A stretch of DNA of 64,000 nt from Streptococcus sp. bf_0095. Its GTDB lineage: Bacteria; Bacillota; Bacilli; Lactobacillales; Streptococcaceae. The stretch's first letter is position 1. Every line of letters begins with the position of its first letter. Shown here one piece after another: positions 21,801 to 28,886 of this stretch. A program made the translations under genes and the position numbers. Under the pieces are notes generated by a model, which saw only the letters and a program-made list of their open reading frames with translations, made no database searches and had not been told where the DNA came from. Where the stretch lies: assembly GCF_004166885.1 (NCBI RefSeq), contig NZ_RCYU01000002.1, positions 372,001 to 436,000 on the forward strand, given 5' to 3'.

Positions 21801-22532
21801 ACGGGTATAATAATTTGTATTATATCTCTCATTGAAGCGAGTAAGGTCTATGATACTGTAAGTATACACATCTCCTTCTTTTCTTGCGTACCCAGCTGGT
21901 ACAGGTTGAGAGCTTACAGTTGCCCCATTAGCATCTTTAATTTCTGGAGTTACTTTTTCCCCATCTTTTAAGTAAGTGCTTACTGCTACTGGGTTAGAGT
22001 TGTGGTCTCCAGTAACAGCTTCGTTAGTAACAGCACGACGATTACGTACTCTTGGTTTGTTTGATTCATGTGAAGCTGGTTTTGCTTCAGCTGCTGGTTT
22101 TACTTCAGGTGCGGCTAGTTTTGCTTCTCCTTCAGCAACTTCTGGTTTTGTAGCTACTTCTGGTTTTGCAGCTACTTCTGCTTTTGGAGTTGCTTCTACA
22201 GCTGGTTTTGCTTCAGGTGCGGCTGGTGTTTCAGTCGCAGCTTTTGCCTCAGCTGCTAAAGCAGGGTTTGGAAGCTCCACTTTAGGTGCTGTTGCTCCAT
22301 CAGCATAAGTCCCACCTGGAGCTGTAGTAACAGTATCTGGCGTTGCTTGAGTCGACTCAGGTTGAACGCTCTCTACTGCTTCCTTGCTTGTGTCAGTAGA
22401 CGCACCAACTTCCGCCGCAGCTACTGTCGGAGCTCCAACAGCAAAAAGCGCTGTCCCTAGTAATACAGAACAAACGCCAACGCTATACTTTCGCAAAGAA
22501 AAGCGCTGACGTCTATTAAACATTTCCTTCAT
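12855..22532 (-). CDS. Giant LPSTG-anchored adhesin with alternating FctA-like and AgI/II-like isopeptide domains
   Basis: This is a 3225-residue cell-wall protein. Residues 1-43 are a YSIRK-type signal (FSLRKYSVGVCSVLLG). Next come a Pro/Glu/Ala/Lys-rich segment (about 44-165) and a unique N-terminal region (about 166-625), the likely ligand-binding head. The stalk has nine pilin-type linker domains (FNFTKKLEGRELK ... YTVEEV ... EFNN; starts near 628, 750, 1092, 1419, 1746, 2074, 2400, 2727, 3054). The last seven are interleaved with seven domains like the C-terminal isopeptide domain of antigen I/II adhesins (KYVLNKEKY ... VYQVWLDT ... GRYYKFDIP). The visible Lys, Glu and Asn of the FctA-like units are the residues that form intramolecular isopeptide bonds in Spy0128-type pilins. 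A PPTPPVTPP spacer, LPSTG, a hydrophobic helix and RRKKNED end the protein. It is a single-gene transcript. Confidence 0.96.
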   Translation of the reverse strand: MKEMFNRRQRFSLRKYSVGVCSVLLGTALFAVGAPTVAAAEVGASTDTSKEAVESVQPESTQATPDTVTTAPGGTYADGATAPKVELPNPALAAEAKAATETPAAPEAKPAVEATPKAEVAAKPEVATKPEVAEGEAKLAAPEVKPAAEAKPASHESNKPRVRNRRAVTNEAVTGDHNSNPVAVSTYLKDGEKVTPEIKDANGATVSSQPVPAGYARKEGDVYTYSIIDLTRFNERYNTNYYTRAYKRFDDSTETTVELIDKTTGNVVETRTLSASSGIQKFTTTTAASNGQLTVKYDYDKGLGAGAGKTDEPFIQFGYEVGASIQALVNPKNEAEQKLYQDVYNARTSTDIINVVEPAYNGRTITDSNAKIPKFVEKPTYYRVVDKNNATFNANKTDVTVQDYVPNGNEVDLAKYATKAMEGQHFTASGERQFDGYKLYQTANPDSTTGFVSRPYVVGTKFMDAERAGIKRIKEIVGEDGSVVVRVYLLDPKQQSKRSDGTLETDGYMLLAETKPIKPGDYNKQELAVKKSPLHTIPFTDSKGVNYPDGKEVSFDFQTAAGYTPKKTVFVPFLGDNIGHLSPNSQLTNGAYVQIGTNVDLLNSLTPYKPTVYYYVKQEPVEVTPEVEKQLEGRVLANGEFTFKLKEVQPNKSLPSYEETVTNKADGKATFNKLTFNKVGTYTYTITETPGSDANVEYDAMTVTMTVTVTENAQGDLQATTKYSAEGGFKSSADDKIFNNYVVAPIKTKFDFTKKLAGRELKDGEFKFVLKDANGQEVETVTNKADGTVTFSELTFDNSKVGTHTYTVEEVIPAAKEAGMVYDTMKATITVEVAKNGHTLTTVTNVVSAGGVDANGKATDGTADKEFNNKITPPETPEFQPEKFVLKKEKFDLTGTKLMDDDDELQDEYTETNANPYADQTKNNEAENINTKTVERGDKLVYQVWLDTKNFTDKNNIQSVGISDTYDADKLTVNSADIKAYDSETGVDVTSKFDITVANGVITATSKASMNKSLGDADNTQVIDTTKFAFGRYYKFDIPATVKADVPGGVDIENKANQIVHVYNPVSKSVETPEKPTQKRVNSVPITAEFNFTKRLEGRELKANEFSFVLKDSTGKEIETVKNDASGNVKFSALKFKKGEEGTHKYTVEEVAGADTTVTYDTMKAEVTVTVSHDGTAKALVADVTEPADKEFNNTVTPPTEPKFQPEKYVLNKEKYSITDNKLLDDDAELADKYADTNTNPYADQTNNNEAENINTKTVNRGDKLYYQVWLDTTKFSANNKENVQSVGITDDFDETKVDVDSTKIKAYDSVSGNDVTNKFDIKVENGVMTATLKDGFTKSLGDAENTQIIDTTKFAFERYYKFDIPATVKADVAGGVDIENTAAQVVNYYNPTTKKVEKPNKPTEKRVNSVPISVEFNFTKKLEGRELKANEFSFVLKDSTGKVVETVSNDAAGNVKFSTLTFKKGQEGVHNYTVEEVKGNDATVTYDTMKANVTITVSHDGTAKALVANLGDIADKEFNNTVTPPTEPKFQPEKYVLNTEKYSITDNKLLDDDAELADKYGDTNTDPYVDKANNNEAENINTKTVNRGDKLVYQVWLDTTKFSADNKENIQSVGISDNYDEAKLELDVTKIKAYDSVSGNDVTEKFDIVENNGVITATLKAGFTKSLGDAENTQVIDTTKFEFGRYYKFDIPTTVKQTVKAGVDIENTAAQVVNYYNPTTKKVETPEKPTQKRVNNVPVPVEFNFTKKLEGRELKDQEFSFTLKDADGKVLETVKNDADGKVKFSAIEFKKEQAGVHNYTVEEVAGTDATVTYDTMKANVTVTVSHDGTAKVLVATVGDIADKEFNNRVTPPEEPKFQPEKYVVSEEKYDITGDKLVDDDKELADKYADTNANPYADDASNNEKENLNTKTVKRGDKLVYQVWLDTTKFDAANKDNIQSVGISDDYDETKLDLDSTKIKAYDSVTGAEVTDKFDITVNNGVITATLKAGFTKSLGDAENTQIIDTTKFEFGRYYKFDIPTTVKADVPGGVDIENTAAQVVNYYNPTTKKVEKPSKPTEKRVNNVPVEVEFNFTKRLEGRELQANEFSFVLKDSEGNTLETVSNDASGNVKFSKLEFKKGQEGVHNYTVEEVKGTDATVTYDTMKAAVTVTVKQDGTTKVLVATLGEIADKEFNNRVTPPEEPKFQPEKYVVSEEKFDITGDKLVDDDKELADKYADTNANPYADDASNNEKQNLNTKTVKRGDKLVYQVWLDTTKFSETNKENIQSVGISDDYDEAKLDLDSTKIKAYDSVTGDDVTDKFDIAVDNGVITATLKAGFTKSLGDAENTQIIDTTKFAFGRYYKFDIPTTVKADVAAGVDIENTAAQVVNYYNPTTKKVEKPSKPTEKRVNNVPVSIEFNFTKKLEGRELQANEFSFVLKDSTGKTLETVSNDAAGNVKFSALEFKKGQEGVHNYTVEEVAGTDATVTYDTMKANVTVTVSHDGTAKVLVATVGEIADKEFNNRVTPPETPEFNPEKYVLNEKEFDLTGTSLLDDDKELADKVADTNANPYADDASNNEAANINTKTVKPKDKLVYQVWLDTTKFDANNKDNIQSVGITDDYDEAKVDVEATTIKAYDGKTGADVTDKFDITVANGVITATLKAGFTKSLGDAENTQIIDTTKFEFGRYYKFDIPATVKADVKGGVDIENTAAQVVNYYNPVSKTVEKPNKPTEKRVNSVPVQVEFNFTKRLEGRELKANEFSFVLKDSTGKVVETVSNDKDGNVKFSKLEFKKDQAGVHNFTVEEVKGTDGTVTYDAMKANVTVTVKHDGTAKVLVATVGDIADKEFNNKVTPPETPEFNPEKYILNESKFDITGNKLVDDDKELADKVADTNKDPYADKVDNNEAQNINTKTLKKGDKVYYQVWLDTTKFTEAHNIQSVGVTDKYDSENLDVNVAEIKAYDSVTGEDVTAKFDIKVENGVITATSKTDLTKSLGDAENTPVIDTAKLAFGRYYKFEIPATIKATAKDGVDIENTASQTVHQYDPTKKSVEKPEKPTEKRVVNIPTKVEFNFTKKLEGRELKEGEFSFVLKDKDGKVIETVKNDASGNIKFSALEFKRGDEKTKTYTYTVEEVKGTEAGVEYDKMVATVTVTVTKEGKVLTATSQLPVDTEFNNKVIPPKPPVTPPTPPVTPPTPPVTPPTPPVTPPAPELPSTGEEQSASAALLGAALGLVGLAGLARRKKNED
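13100..19930 (-). repeat. Seven ~981-bp tandem coding repeats inside the giant adhesin gene
   Basis: Each unit encodes one AgI/II-like domain followed by one FctA-like domain (about 327 residues). The marker GGGTTGTAGTAGTTGACTAC recurs near 14433, 15415, 16396, 17377 and 18358, a spacing of 981-982 bases. Adjacent units are very similar but not identical at DNA level. Copy number may therefore vary between strains through recombination. Confidence 0.85.
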
Positions 22533-22579
22533 TTATTTGTATCTCCTTTTTCATATTTTTATTGTTTGATACATAACAA

Positions 22580-22608
22580 ATATTATCAAACTTGTTCATC
22601 ACCGTCAA
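22580..22608 (-). promoter_or_regulatory. Promoter of the giant adhesin gene
   Basis: On the minus strand TTGACG, 17 bases, then TAATAT, about 50 bases upstream of the ATG. The start is preceded by AAAAAGGAGAT, a strong ribosome site. Confidence 0.55.
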
Positions 22609-22644
22609 CTAAATATATCAAAGTTGTTACTTACCGTAAAACTT

Positions 22645-22658
22645 TCTGAATATTCAGA
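22645..22658. promoter_or_regulatory. 14-bp perfect palindrome upstream of the giant adhesin promoter
   Basis: TCTGAATATTCAGA is a perfect inverted repeat about 37 bases upstream of the -35 box. It is a plausible regulator site; the regulator is unknown. Confidence 0.4.
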
Positions 22659-22768
22659 TGAAGTTTCCCTCTATTTTTTAACATTTTTTTACTTTTTTTC
22701 CCATTTAGTCCATTTTTTTATCATTCGTTTTTTTGACACTTTTTATTCTTAATAATATGGAAAAAAGA

Positions 22769-22945
22769 GAGTGGGACAGAAATCGGCAATTCGTTAGAAT
22801 TCGATTTCGTCGTCCCACCTCCGCACAGTTGAGTAGGGCTGTAAAAGCTGATAAAATCAGCGTAGTAGAGCCCACTCAACCACTGCGTCTTGCTCGACAA
22901 TCCAAAGACAATTGAGAGGCTAGGACTTTTGTCCTAGCCTCTTTT
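22769..22945 (+). repeat. Dispersed three-hairpin intergenic element, long copy
   Basis: This is one of two related copies in the window. Read on the plus strand it has three nested inverted repeats. Hairpin 1 pairs GTGGGAC..AAATCG with CGATTT..GTCCCAC (22771-22818). Hairpin 2 pairs GTTGAGTAGGGCT with GAGCCCACTCAAC around a GCTGAT/ATCAGC tip (22828-22880). Hairpin 3 pairs GAGGCTAGGAC with GTCCTAGCCTC, followed by TTTT (22916-22945). It lies between the YfhO gene end and the giant adhesin promoter. It has no protein-coding potential. The rest of the 440-base gap holds only the adhesin promoter and the palindrome. Confidence 0.75.
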
Positions 22946-22972
22946 AAGAAATCTATTCCTCACTGAGGAAAC

Positions 22973-25897
22973 TTAAGACTGCTCCTCTTTCCATTTTTTT
23001 CTAATGATAAGGAGACTCACAACTGCGACAATAGACAATAGGGCACCGATCAAGCTACCTCTGGTTTTGAAGACAAACTCGACCTGATGTTTTCCTTTGG
23101 TGATTGGGAAAGATAGGAAGCTGTTCCAGGCTCTTTCGGTTGGGACGGATTGACCATCCACTTTCACCTGCCAGCCGGCACTGTATGGGATGGAGGTCAT
23201 CATGACATCACTATCATCCGTAATGGTGACATCGCCCTCGATATGAGTATTACTGAACTTGGTCACCTTCAGTCCTTGCTGCTTGCGCTTCTCAAGTACT
23301 TCTTGGATCTGATCCAGCTCTGCCCGATAGACACCCGCCTGACTCATGTCGATGGTATCCGTTCTAAAACGGAACTCAATGACTGACTCTTGATTTTCAG
23401 CCATGTCTGTCAACTGCCAGATTTGCCTTTGGGTAAAGGTCTTACTATTTGGTAGCCATTTATTGTTGACCAGGACAGAATAATCTTGCTTAGGAATCAA
23501 GGACGCCGGCACAAAGAAGTAATAGGTATTGTTGGAACGCGGAATGATCTTATAACGGATAATGCCTTCTTTAGAAGAATCTGCCCGTCGATAGATGGCC
23601 TCTCCTGTCTCCTTGTTGACCTTTTCTTCTATTAAATTCTCCGTTTCAATCCCAGTAAAAGCCAAGGGTTTGAAATACTCTACATAATCGCCTGTATTCT
23701 TTTGATGGCCTTCCATAGAGTTGAGGATAATGTTCTGGTTGGCAAAGGCATTGTTGGCCCCAAACTGAATGTTCTTCACGAGGGAATTGGTCCCATAGGC
23801 CAAAGGGAAGGAATGAGGGTTTTTATAGACGACAAAGCGATTGTCTTCATAGACTGTCTCTGTGTAGTAACGCCCCATGTCAAAGCGGTTGGTAAAGCGA
23901 TAGAAATACATCTTTTCTGGATGTGCTTCCATCTCTTTTGGATCGAACTCCTTGGCATGCATGTAATAGCGAACACCGTACAAGGCATCCGTCAGGGGCG
24001 TCCCATTGGTATACTCTGTGGCTGCATTGACCCCTAGATCTCCCATATAGGCAAAGTGGTCCATGGTCGACCGTTCTAAGCTCGAGCTGAAGGTACTCAA
24101 GCCCGGATAAGATACCAAGGATGGGACTGTTCGAGAATAGGCAAAATCGGTCGCAATCCTGTAAAATTTCTCATCCGCATCAGCCTGGACCTTGTCCGTC
24201 ACACGCTTGACCGAGACAGCAGCATCTGCAAACCTATGGACACTGTCATAGCCTAAGGTCACCTGAGAGAGATAGGCATTGTAGCCCAGCTCAAAGAAGG
24301 TCAAGGCTGATAAGATCACGACGGACAAGCGAGACCATTTTTGGTTCAAGACCAGAAGGACAAGCAAGTACATCAAAACGGTGATCCCAACCTGGGACAA
24401 CAAATAGCCTGTTTTTAAAAGGATGAGGGCAAGGACAAGGAAGCCAGCTGTCCAGCCAATCCGAGTGAGCTTTTCTTTCTGGCTCTTCTTGGACTTGTCC
24501 CAATAGCTATAAAAGCCATAGGAGGCAACGACCAGGAGCGCCAACAAATGAAGGGCGGTAAAGCGGGTGATGTAACGGGAGACACCAGATGGTTGAAGCT
24601 TGGCAATGAAGCTATAGTTCTGCGAATAGACGTAGACGACTGCCAACGCCAACACCAGACCAATCACTAGATTGGCCAGGCGAGAAAGCACCATTTTTTC
24701 TTTCATCGCTTGGTAGGCCAAAATAAGCATAAAGAAAGAGAATAGCCAAGAAAAGCGGAAAAAGAAACCAGCTGGGTTTTGCCCCATATGCCAAATCTTG
24801 CTGACAAATTCATTGACAAAGGAAATAAAGAATACAAGGGTGACCAGACCGGCAGCCCATTTCTTGACTCTAACGACTTTTTTCGACAAGAAATAGGATA
24901 CAAAGCCTAGTAGGCCCAAAGCTCCGATATAGATATTGGGAAGGTTTGGCCCCGCAGACCAGCCTGAGGTGTTATCAAAGCCACCCACAACTAGCTTAGC
25001 AAAAATATCTAAGGGGTTAATTTGAAAGGCCAACGAGAAGGTCATCCCTCCTCCAACCTGGCCCTTACTTTCAATGAGGTTGAAGAAGACCGGCAAGAGG
25101 ATGACAGAAGCTAGCGCAATCCCGATAATCGAATAGATCACTGCCTGCAAGAGGGGAAGACTGACGTTTCTAATTTTCTTCTTCCAATCTCCTTCGACCA
25201 TCAGCCTTGGCGATACATAATAGCAAGCATACAAGGCGATGAAAATGGAGATCATATAGCCCATATAGAATTGGAGCAAGACCGTCAAGCCTAAGGCAAA
25301 GGCATAGCGATAGGGAGCGCCTCCATCCAATAGTTCTTCTAGGTAGACGATGACGATGGGAAGCATGATCATGGCATCGTAGAAAATGACATTCATCTGA
25401 TACGACACCAGCATCCCTGACAGAGCATAAGCCGTCGCAAAGAGGGGCACCAGCCATTTCCTAGACTCCAAGCCCTTATACCGCTTGATCAAGAGGAAGG
25501 CAAAGGCCATCCCGATAGCCCCATAACGAAGCCAAATGGTCAAGAAAACCGCAAACCCAAAGTACTTGAGGGGTGTCAAAATATAGATGATATTAAAAGG
25601 ACTCATCAAATAGTAGCCGAGCACCCCTATCATATCTCCCCCCAGAGACTTGGTAAAGGAATAGCTCAAACTAGATAAATCTCCGGAGAGCACGGCATGT
25701 TTTAACAAGCCAAAGAAGCTGATGTATTGTTGACCAAAGTCAACAGCCATCAAGCTTTTGTCTCCAAAGGGAAAAGTCCCCATAAAGGCCCAAACGACCA
25801 GCATGATGGCCATTGGGAGCATGGCACTAAAAGCATACAGCAAACTCTTCGGTTTTCTCTTCCAAAGTTCTTGCCAAGGCTTGGTCCAGACAAACAT
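22973..25897 (-). CDS. YfhO family multispanning membrane protein
   Basis: This 974-residue protein begins with a cytoplasmic stretch (KPWQELWKRKPKSLL), has about a dozen hydrophobic segments over residues 20-560, then a large extracellular domain and a final helix before a RKKWKEEQS tail. The YfhO family is a GT-C-like membrane glycosyltransferase group. In Firmicutes it works with a CsbB-type GT2 enzyme that makes the lipid-linked sugar, adding sugars to teichoic acids or other surface polymers outside the membrane. Here the GT2 gene lies 20 bases upstream in the same direction, a clear two-gene unit. The acceptor is unknown; see the Thr-rich adhesin upstream. Confidence 0.9.
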   Translation of the reverse strand: MFVWTKPWQELWKRKPKSLLYAFSAMLPMAIMLVVWAFMGTFPFGDKSLMAVDFGQQYISFFGLLKHAVLSGDLSSLSYSFTKSLGGDMIGVLGYYLMSPFNIIYILTPLKYFGFAVFLTIWLRYGAIGMAFAFLLIKRYKGLESRKWLVPLFATAYALSGMLVSYQMNVIFYDAMIMLPIVIVYLEELLDGGAPYRYAFALGLTVLLQFYMGYMISIFIALYACYYVSPRLMVEGDWKKKIRNVSLPLLQAVIYSIIGIALASVILLPVFFNLIESKGQVGGGMTFSLAFQINPLDIFAKLVVGGFDNTSGWSAGPNLPNIYIGALGLLGFVSYFLSKKVVRVKKWAAGLVTLVFFISFVNEFVSKIWHMGQNPAGFFFRFSWLFSFFMLILAYQAMKEKMVLSRLANLVIGLVLALAVVYVYSQNYSFIAKLQPSGVSRYITRFTALHLLALLVVASYGFYSYWDKSKKSQKEKLTRIGWTAGFLVLALILLKTGYLLSQVGITVLMYLLVLLVLNQKWSRLSVVILSALTFFELGYNAYLSQVTLGYDSVHRFADAAVSVKRVTDKVQADADEKFYRIATDFAYSRTVPSLVSYPGLSTFSSSLERSTMDHFAYMGDLGVNAATEYTNGTPLTDALYGVRYYMHAKEFDPKEMEAHPEKMYFYRFTNRFDMGRYYTETVYEDNRFVVYKNPHSFPLAYGTNSLVKNIQFGANNAFANQNIILNSMEGHQKNTGDYVEYFKPLAFTGIETENLIEEKVNKETGEAIYRRADSSKEGIIRYKIIPRSNNTYYFFVPASLIPKQDYSVLVNNKWLPNSKTFTQRQIWQLTDMAENQESVIEFRFRTDTIDMSQAGVYRAELDQIQEVLEKRKQQGLKVTKFSNTHIEGDVTITDDSDVMMTSIPYSAGWQVKVDGQSVPTERAWNSFLSFPITKGKHQVEFVFKTRGSLIGALLSIVAVVSLLIIRKKWKEEQS

Positions 25898-25917
25898 TCT
25901 TCTATCTCCTATCTTCC

Positions 25918-26877
25918 TTATCCGATACTATCTTCTTTCGCCTTCTCAATATTGGTGTCTTCAATAATGAAATGAGGGCGACGTTTCACTTCGTAATAAA
26001 TCTTCCCGATATATTCTCCAAGAATTCCGATAAAGATTAGCTGCACTCCACTAAAGAGGATGATGGCCGCAATGGTGGTGAAATACCCACTCACATAATT
26101 CCCCGGAGCAAAGATATACTTCATCAACTCAAAAGCCAAGTACAGAATAGCCAAGCCCAGACAGATAAAGCCAAACTGGATACAAACGCGAAGAGGCCGG
26201 TCATTAAAGGAAATAATCCCTTGAATGGCATAGTTCATGGATTTCTTGAAGCCAAACTTACTCTTTCCAGCCTTGCGAAGTTCATTTTTGTAGGGGATGA
26301 CTTTCTCCTTGAAGCCAATCCATTCGTACAGACCTTTATTAAAGCGGTTATATTCCGGCATGGAGACAAAGGCGTTGATGGCCTTGCGACTGAGAAGTCT
26401 GAGCTCGGATTTCCCATCCGTCAAATGGACATCCATCGATTTGTTAGATAGGAAGTAAAAGAGACGAGCAAAGGTGCTCCCCACAAAGGACTCACCGTCA
26501 CGAGTCCGCTGGCCACTGACGATATCGTAGCCTTCCTTGTAGGCCTCTAAAAAGAGCGGGATGAGATAGGGCGGATGTTGCAAATCACCATCCATGACCA
26601 TGACAGCATCTCCCGTCGCATACTTAAAGCCAGCCAAGATACCACTCTCTCGGCCGAAGTTTCGACTAAAGCGAATATATTTGACCCGATCATTGCCTTT
26701 GGCAATCCCTTCGATTAGCTCAAAAGTCTTGTCATTGCTTCCATCATCAATATAAAGGATTTCATAATCCGAAAGATCTTTCCCAAGCATGTCTTCCAGC
26801 TGGGCCGAAATAGCTGCATGCGTCTGAGCTAGTACTAATTCCTCATTGAGTAGTGTAATGAGTATTGATAATTTCAT
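25918..26877 (-). CDS. GT2 family glycosyltransferase, CsbB/polyprenyl-phosphate type
   Basis: This 319-residue enzyme has an N-terminal GT-A domain (LSILITLLNEE; IDDGSNDKT near 43-51; metal-binding VMDGDLQHPP near 93-102) and two C-terminal membrane helices (about 235-300) with a short cytoplasmic tail. This is the layout of enzymes that transfer a sugar from a nucleotide sugar to undecaprenyl phosphate. The ATG sits behind GAGAAAAGGG, only about 30 bases after a strong hairpin terminator, and no separate promoter is evident. The GT2-YfhO pair may therefore be expressed by read-through from the adhesin gene upstream. Confidence 0.92.
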   Translation of the reverse strand: MKLSILITLLNEELVLAQTHAAISAQLEDMLGKDLSDYEILYIDDGSNDKTFELIEGIAKGNDRVKYIRFSRNFGRESGILAGFKYATGDAVMVMDGDLQHPPYLIPLFLEAYKEGYDIVSGQRTRDGESFVGSTFARLFYFLSNKSMDVHLTDGKSELRLLSRKAINAFVSMPEYNRFNKGLYEWIGFKEKVIPYKNELRKAGKSKFGFKKSMNYAIQGIISFNDRPLRVCIQFGFICLGLAILYLAFELMKYIFAPGNYVSGYFTTIAAIILFSGVQLIFIGILGEYIGKIYYEVKRRPHFIIEDTNIEKAKEDSIG

Positions 26878-26903
26878 CCCTTTTCTCCATCTATCGTTCT
26901 CCC

Positions 26904-26929
26904 AAAAAAGAGAGAGCTTTCGCTCTCTC
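26904..26929 (-). terminator. Terminator between the Thr-rich adhesin and the GT2 gene
   Basis: On the minus strand GAGAGAGC, GAAA, GCTCTCTC, then TTTTTT. The stem is perfect with a stable tetraloop. It separates adhesin from GT2 but probably allows some read-through. Confidence 0.85.
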
Positions 26930-26950
26930 CATCATACGGAAACTCTTTGT

Positions 26951-28492
26951 TTATTTATTAGAAATTTTGCGTTTTAACACGATCGCACCGATGAGGACAA
27001 TGACTCCTGAAATTACAAGACCAGTTGCTACGACTTCACCAGTACTTGGAAGAAGTTTCTTACGACCTCCACCAGTACCACCGCCTGGTGTTGACTCAGT
27101 CGTGTCACCAGTGGTTGGGCCACCAGGAGTTGTTGTTGTAGTGGTTGTTGGACGTCCTCCACCAGTCGTAGTTGTCGTAGTGGTTGGTTCCTCAGTTGTC
27201 GTGGTTGACGTAGTGGTTGGTCCCTCAGTTGTCGTTGTGGTTGAGGTGGTTGTTGAATCCTCTGTTGTCGTTGTGGTCGACGTTGTTGAAGGCTCCTCGG
27301 TTGTCGTGGTTGACGTTGTTGAAGGCTCCTCAGTCATCGTGGTTGACGTGGTCGTTGGTGCCACAGTTGTCGTGGTCGACGTAGTTGAAGGCTCCTCAGT
27401 TGTCGTAGTTGACGTTGTTGAAGGCTCCTCGGTTGTTGTCGTTGTAGTGGTTGTGCTTGTTGTGGTAGTTGTCGTTGTAGTGGTTGTTCGATCCCCACTA
27501 CCGCTACCTGAAGCAGTTTCCAAACGTGTCAAGGCGTTGACTGAGCGAGACTTTTCAAAGTTGCTAGCTGACCATTCTAGGACATTAGCTACTTTGCTTC
27601 CTTCAGGAAGCTCTGACTTCAACTCTGTTGTGTACTCAATGTACATAGCCCAGTTCCAGTTATCCCCAAAATTAATCGTGAATCCTGTGATGCCACCATC
27701 AGCATTTCGTGTAAATTCAGCTTTATTGCTAAAGTTATCAATTGGATCCAATTTAAGAAGAGCCGCCTCATTCGGAATCTTCTCTGGTTGAGTCGCATAA
27801 CGAACTGCACGGAAGGAACTTTCTACCAAGACTTGTCCGCTGTCGCTGAAGTCATCCTTGATGACCATGTTGTTCAACTTGTCTTGAACCGCATTCAAGA
27901 CAATACGCCATTTTATCCGCTTAGGATTTTCTGGATCTTGGTAACCATACTTCATTTCATAGTCACCAGCTTCACCATCGTCCTTGTTGTAGTTCAATGT
28001 GAAGTCAGTGCTACCAAATGTAAAGTAGTAAGTTCCCGTCTTTGGCAAGTTCGCTGCATTTGGACGAACATTGTACCTCAAGGTCATTACCTTATCTTTG
28101 TAATTCTCAGAGAAATAGTTTGTAAAAGTAATGGTCACCTTTTGCGTACTTGGATCGGTCACTGCATTGGCAATTACTTCACCATTTTCGTGTACAATTG
28201 GAAACTCTAGCTTGGTCACCAGGCCTAGTTCTTTTGGAAGATCTAGAACCAATGTGTCACCAGCATTGATCTGCTGTGAGTCAGGGAAACTAATCTCGTT
28301 TGTCGCCTCCATCGTTTGACCAGTAGTGATCTTCGTGTCGGCAGTTAACGGTTGGTTATCAACCTTAATTTCAGTTTTTATCGTATAACTGGTTACTTCA
28401 GTCGCAAAGACTGTCGTAAAAACTGTCAAGGATAAAACTAAAAGACTCATAAATGCTAAAACTCGCTTCACGCGTGCTTTTGTGGTCTGCAT
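26951..28492 (-). CDS. Thr-rich LPSTG-anchored surface adhesin (MSCRAMM-like)
   Basis: This 513-residue protein has a signal peptide (RVKRVLAFMSLLVLSLTVF, cleavage near VFA-TEV). Residues 33-325 look like the paired Ig-like adhesion folds of collagen/fibrinogen-binding MSCRAMM proteins (TYYFTFGSTDFTLNYN, NVRPNAANLPKTG). Residues about 335-470 form a stalk of TTSTTTTEEPS-type repeats, almost all Thr, Ser, Glu and Pro, interrupted by short Gly-rich pieces. LPSTG, a hydrophobic helix and KRKISNK close the protein. The Thr stalk is a natural O-glycosylation target. The ligand is unknown. The gene has its own promoter and is followed by the GT2-YfhO pair. Confidence 0.92.
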   Translation of the reverse strand: MQTTKARVKRVLAFMSLLVLSLTVFTTVFATEVTSYTIKTEIKVDNQPLTADTKITTGQTMEATNEISFPDSQQINAGDTLVLDLPKELGLVTKLEFPIVHENGEVIANAVTDPSTQKVTITFTNYFSENYKDKVMTLRYNVRPNAANLPKTGTYYFTFGSTDFTLNYNKDDGEAGDYEMKYGYQDPENPKRIKWRIVLNAVQDKLNNMVIKDDFSDSGQVLVESSFRAVRYATQPEKIPNEAALLKLDPIDNFSNKAEFTRNADGGITGFTINFGDNWNWAMYIEYTTELKSELPEGSKVANVLEWSASNFEKSRSVNALTRLETASGSGSGDRTTTTTTTTTTSTTTTTTTTEEPSTTSTTTTEEPSTTSTTTTVAPTTTSTTMTEEPSTTSTTTTEEPSTTSTTTTTEDSTTTSTTTTTEGPTTTSTTTTEEPTTTTTTTGGGRPTTTTTTTPGGPTTGDTTESTPGGGTGGGRKKLLPSTGEVVATGLVISGVIVLIGAIVLKRKISNK

Positions 28493-28523
28493 ATTATGCT
28501 CCTTTATAAATTATTTGATTATT

Positions 28524-28551
28524 ATTGTAACATATCTGTTTATAAATGCAA
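28524..28551 (-). promoter_or_regulatory. Promoter of the Thr-rich adhesin gene
   Basis: On the minus strand TTGCAT, 16 bases, TACAAT, with TGT before the -10. The ATG follows after AAAGGAGCATAAT. Confidence 0.6.
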
Positions 28552-28774
28552 GATTTTTTAATTATTTTTCACTAATTGTTCAGTTTTTTGTCAATCCGAT
28601 TTTACAGGAGAGTCAAAGCCTCTCAAACACCGAAACAAAGCCCATCGACAGCCTTTCAATTCACAACGAAAACCATCTTGATCTTCATCTTTTTCATTAA
28701 ATTTTCACAAGCTTTTCCTAGTTTTTTCAGATGTTGCTTTCATCGCTCCGAGAATAAAAGTAAGCAACCTATAT
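28552..28774. other. Gene-free stretch
   Basis: About 220 AT-rich bases lie between the adhesin promoter and the DUF2079 terminator. I see no credible reading frame with a ribosome site, no RNA signature and no clear repeat. Confidence 0.5.
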
Positions 28775-28805
28775 AAAAAGGCAGTAGCTACTATGTACTA
28801 CTGCC
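28775..28805 (-). terminator. Terminator of the DUF2079 gene
   Basis: On the minus strand GGCAGTAG...CTACTGCC is followed by TTTTTATA. The stem is perfect over 8 bp. Confidence 0.75.
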
Positions 28806-28886
28806 TCTATAATTGTTCATTATGAAAAAATATCGCACAGCATATGTTTATTGCTTCTGATCAAATAGACAAGGTAGCCACCTTTT

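Noticed and set aside
22733..22915. 60-codon plus-strand frame in the intergenic repeat
   Set aside because: It is made of hairpin arms of the dispersed element, and the frame is not kept in the second copy.
26865..27791. Plus-strand frame of about 308 codons rich in Val and Pro opposite the Thr-rich adhesin
   Set aside because: It is the antisense of ACN-rich Thr codons (giving GTN Val). No ribosome site or recognisable domain.
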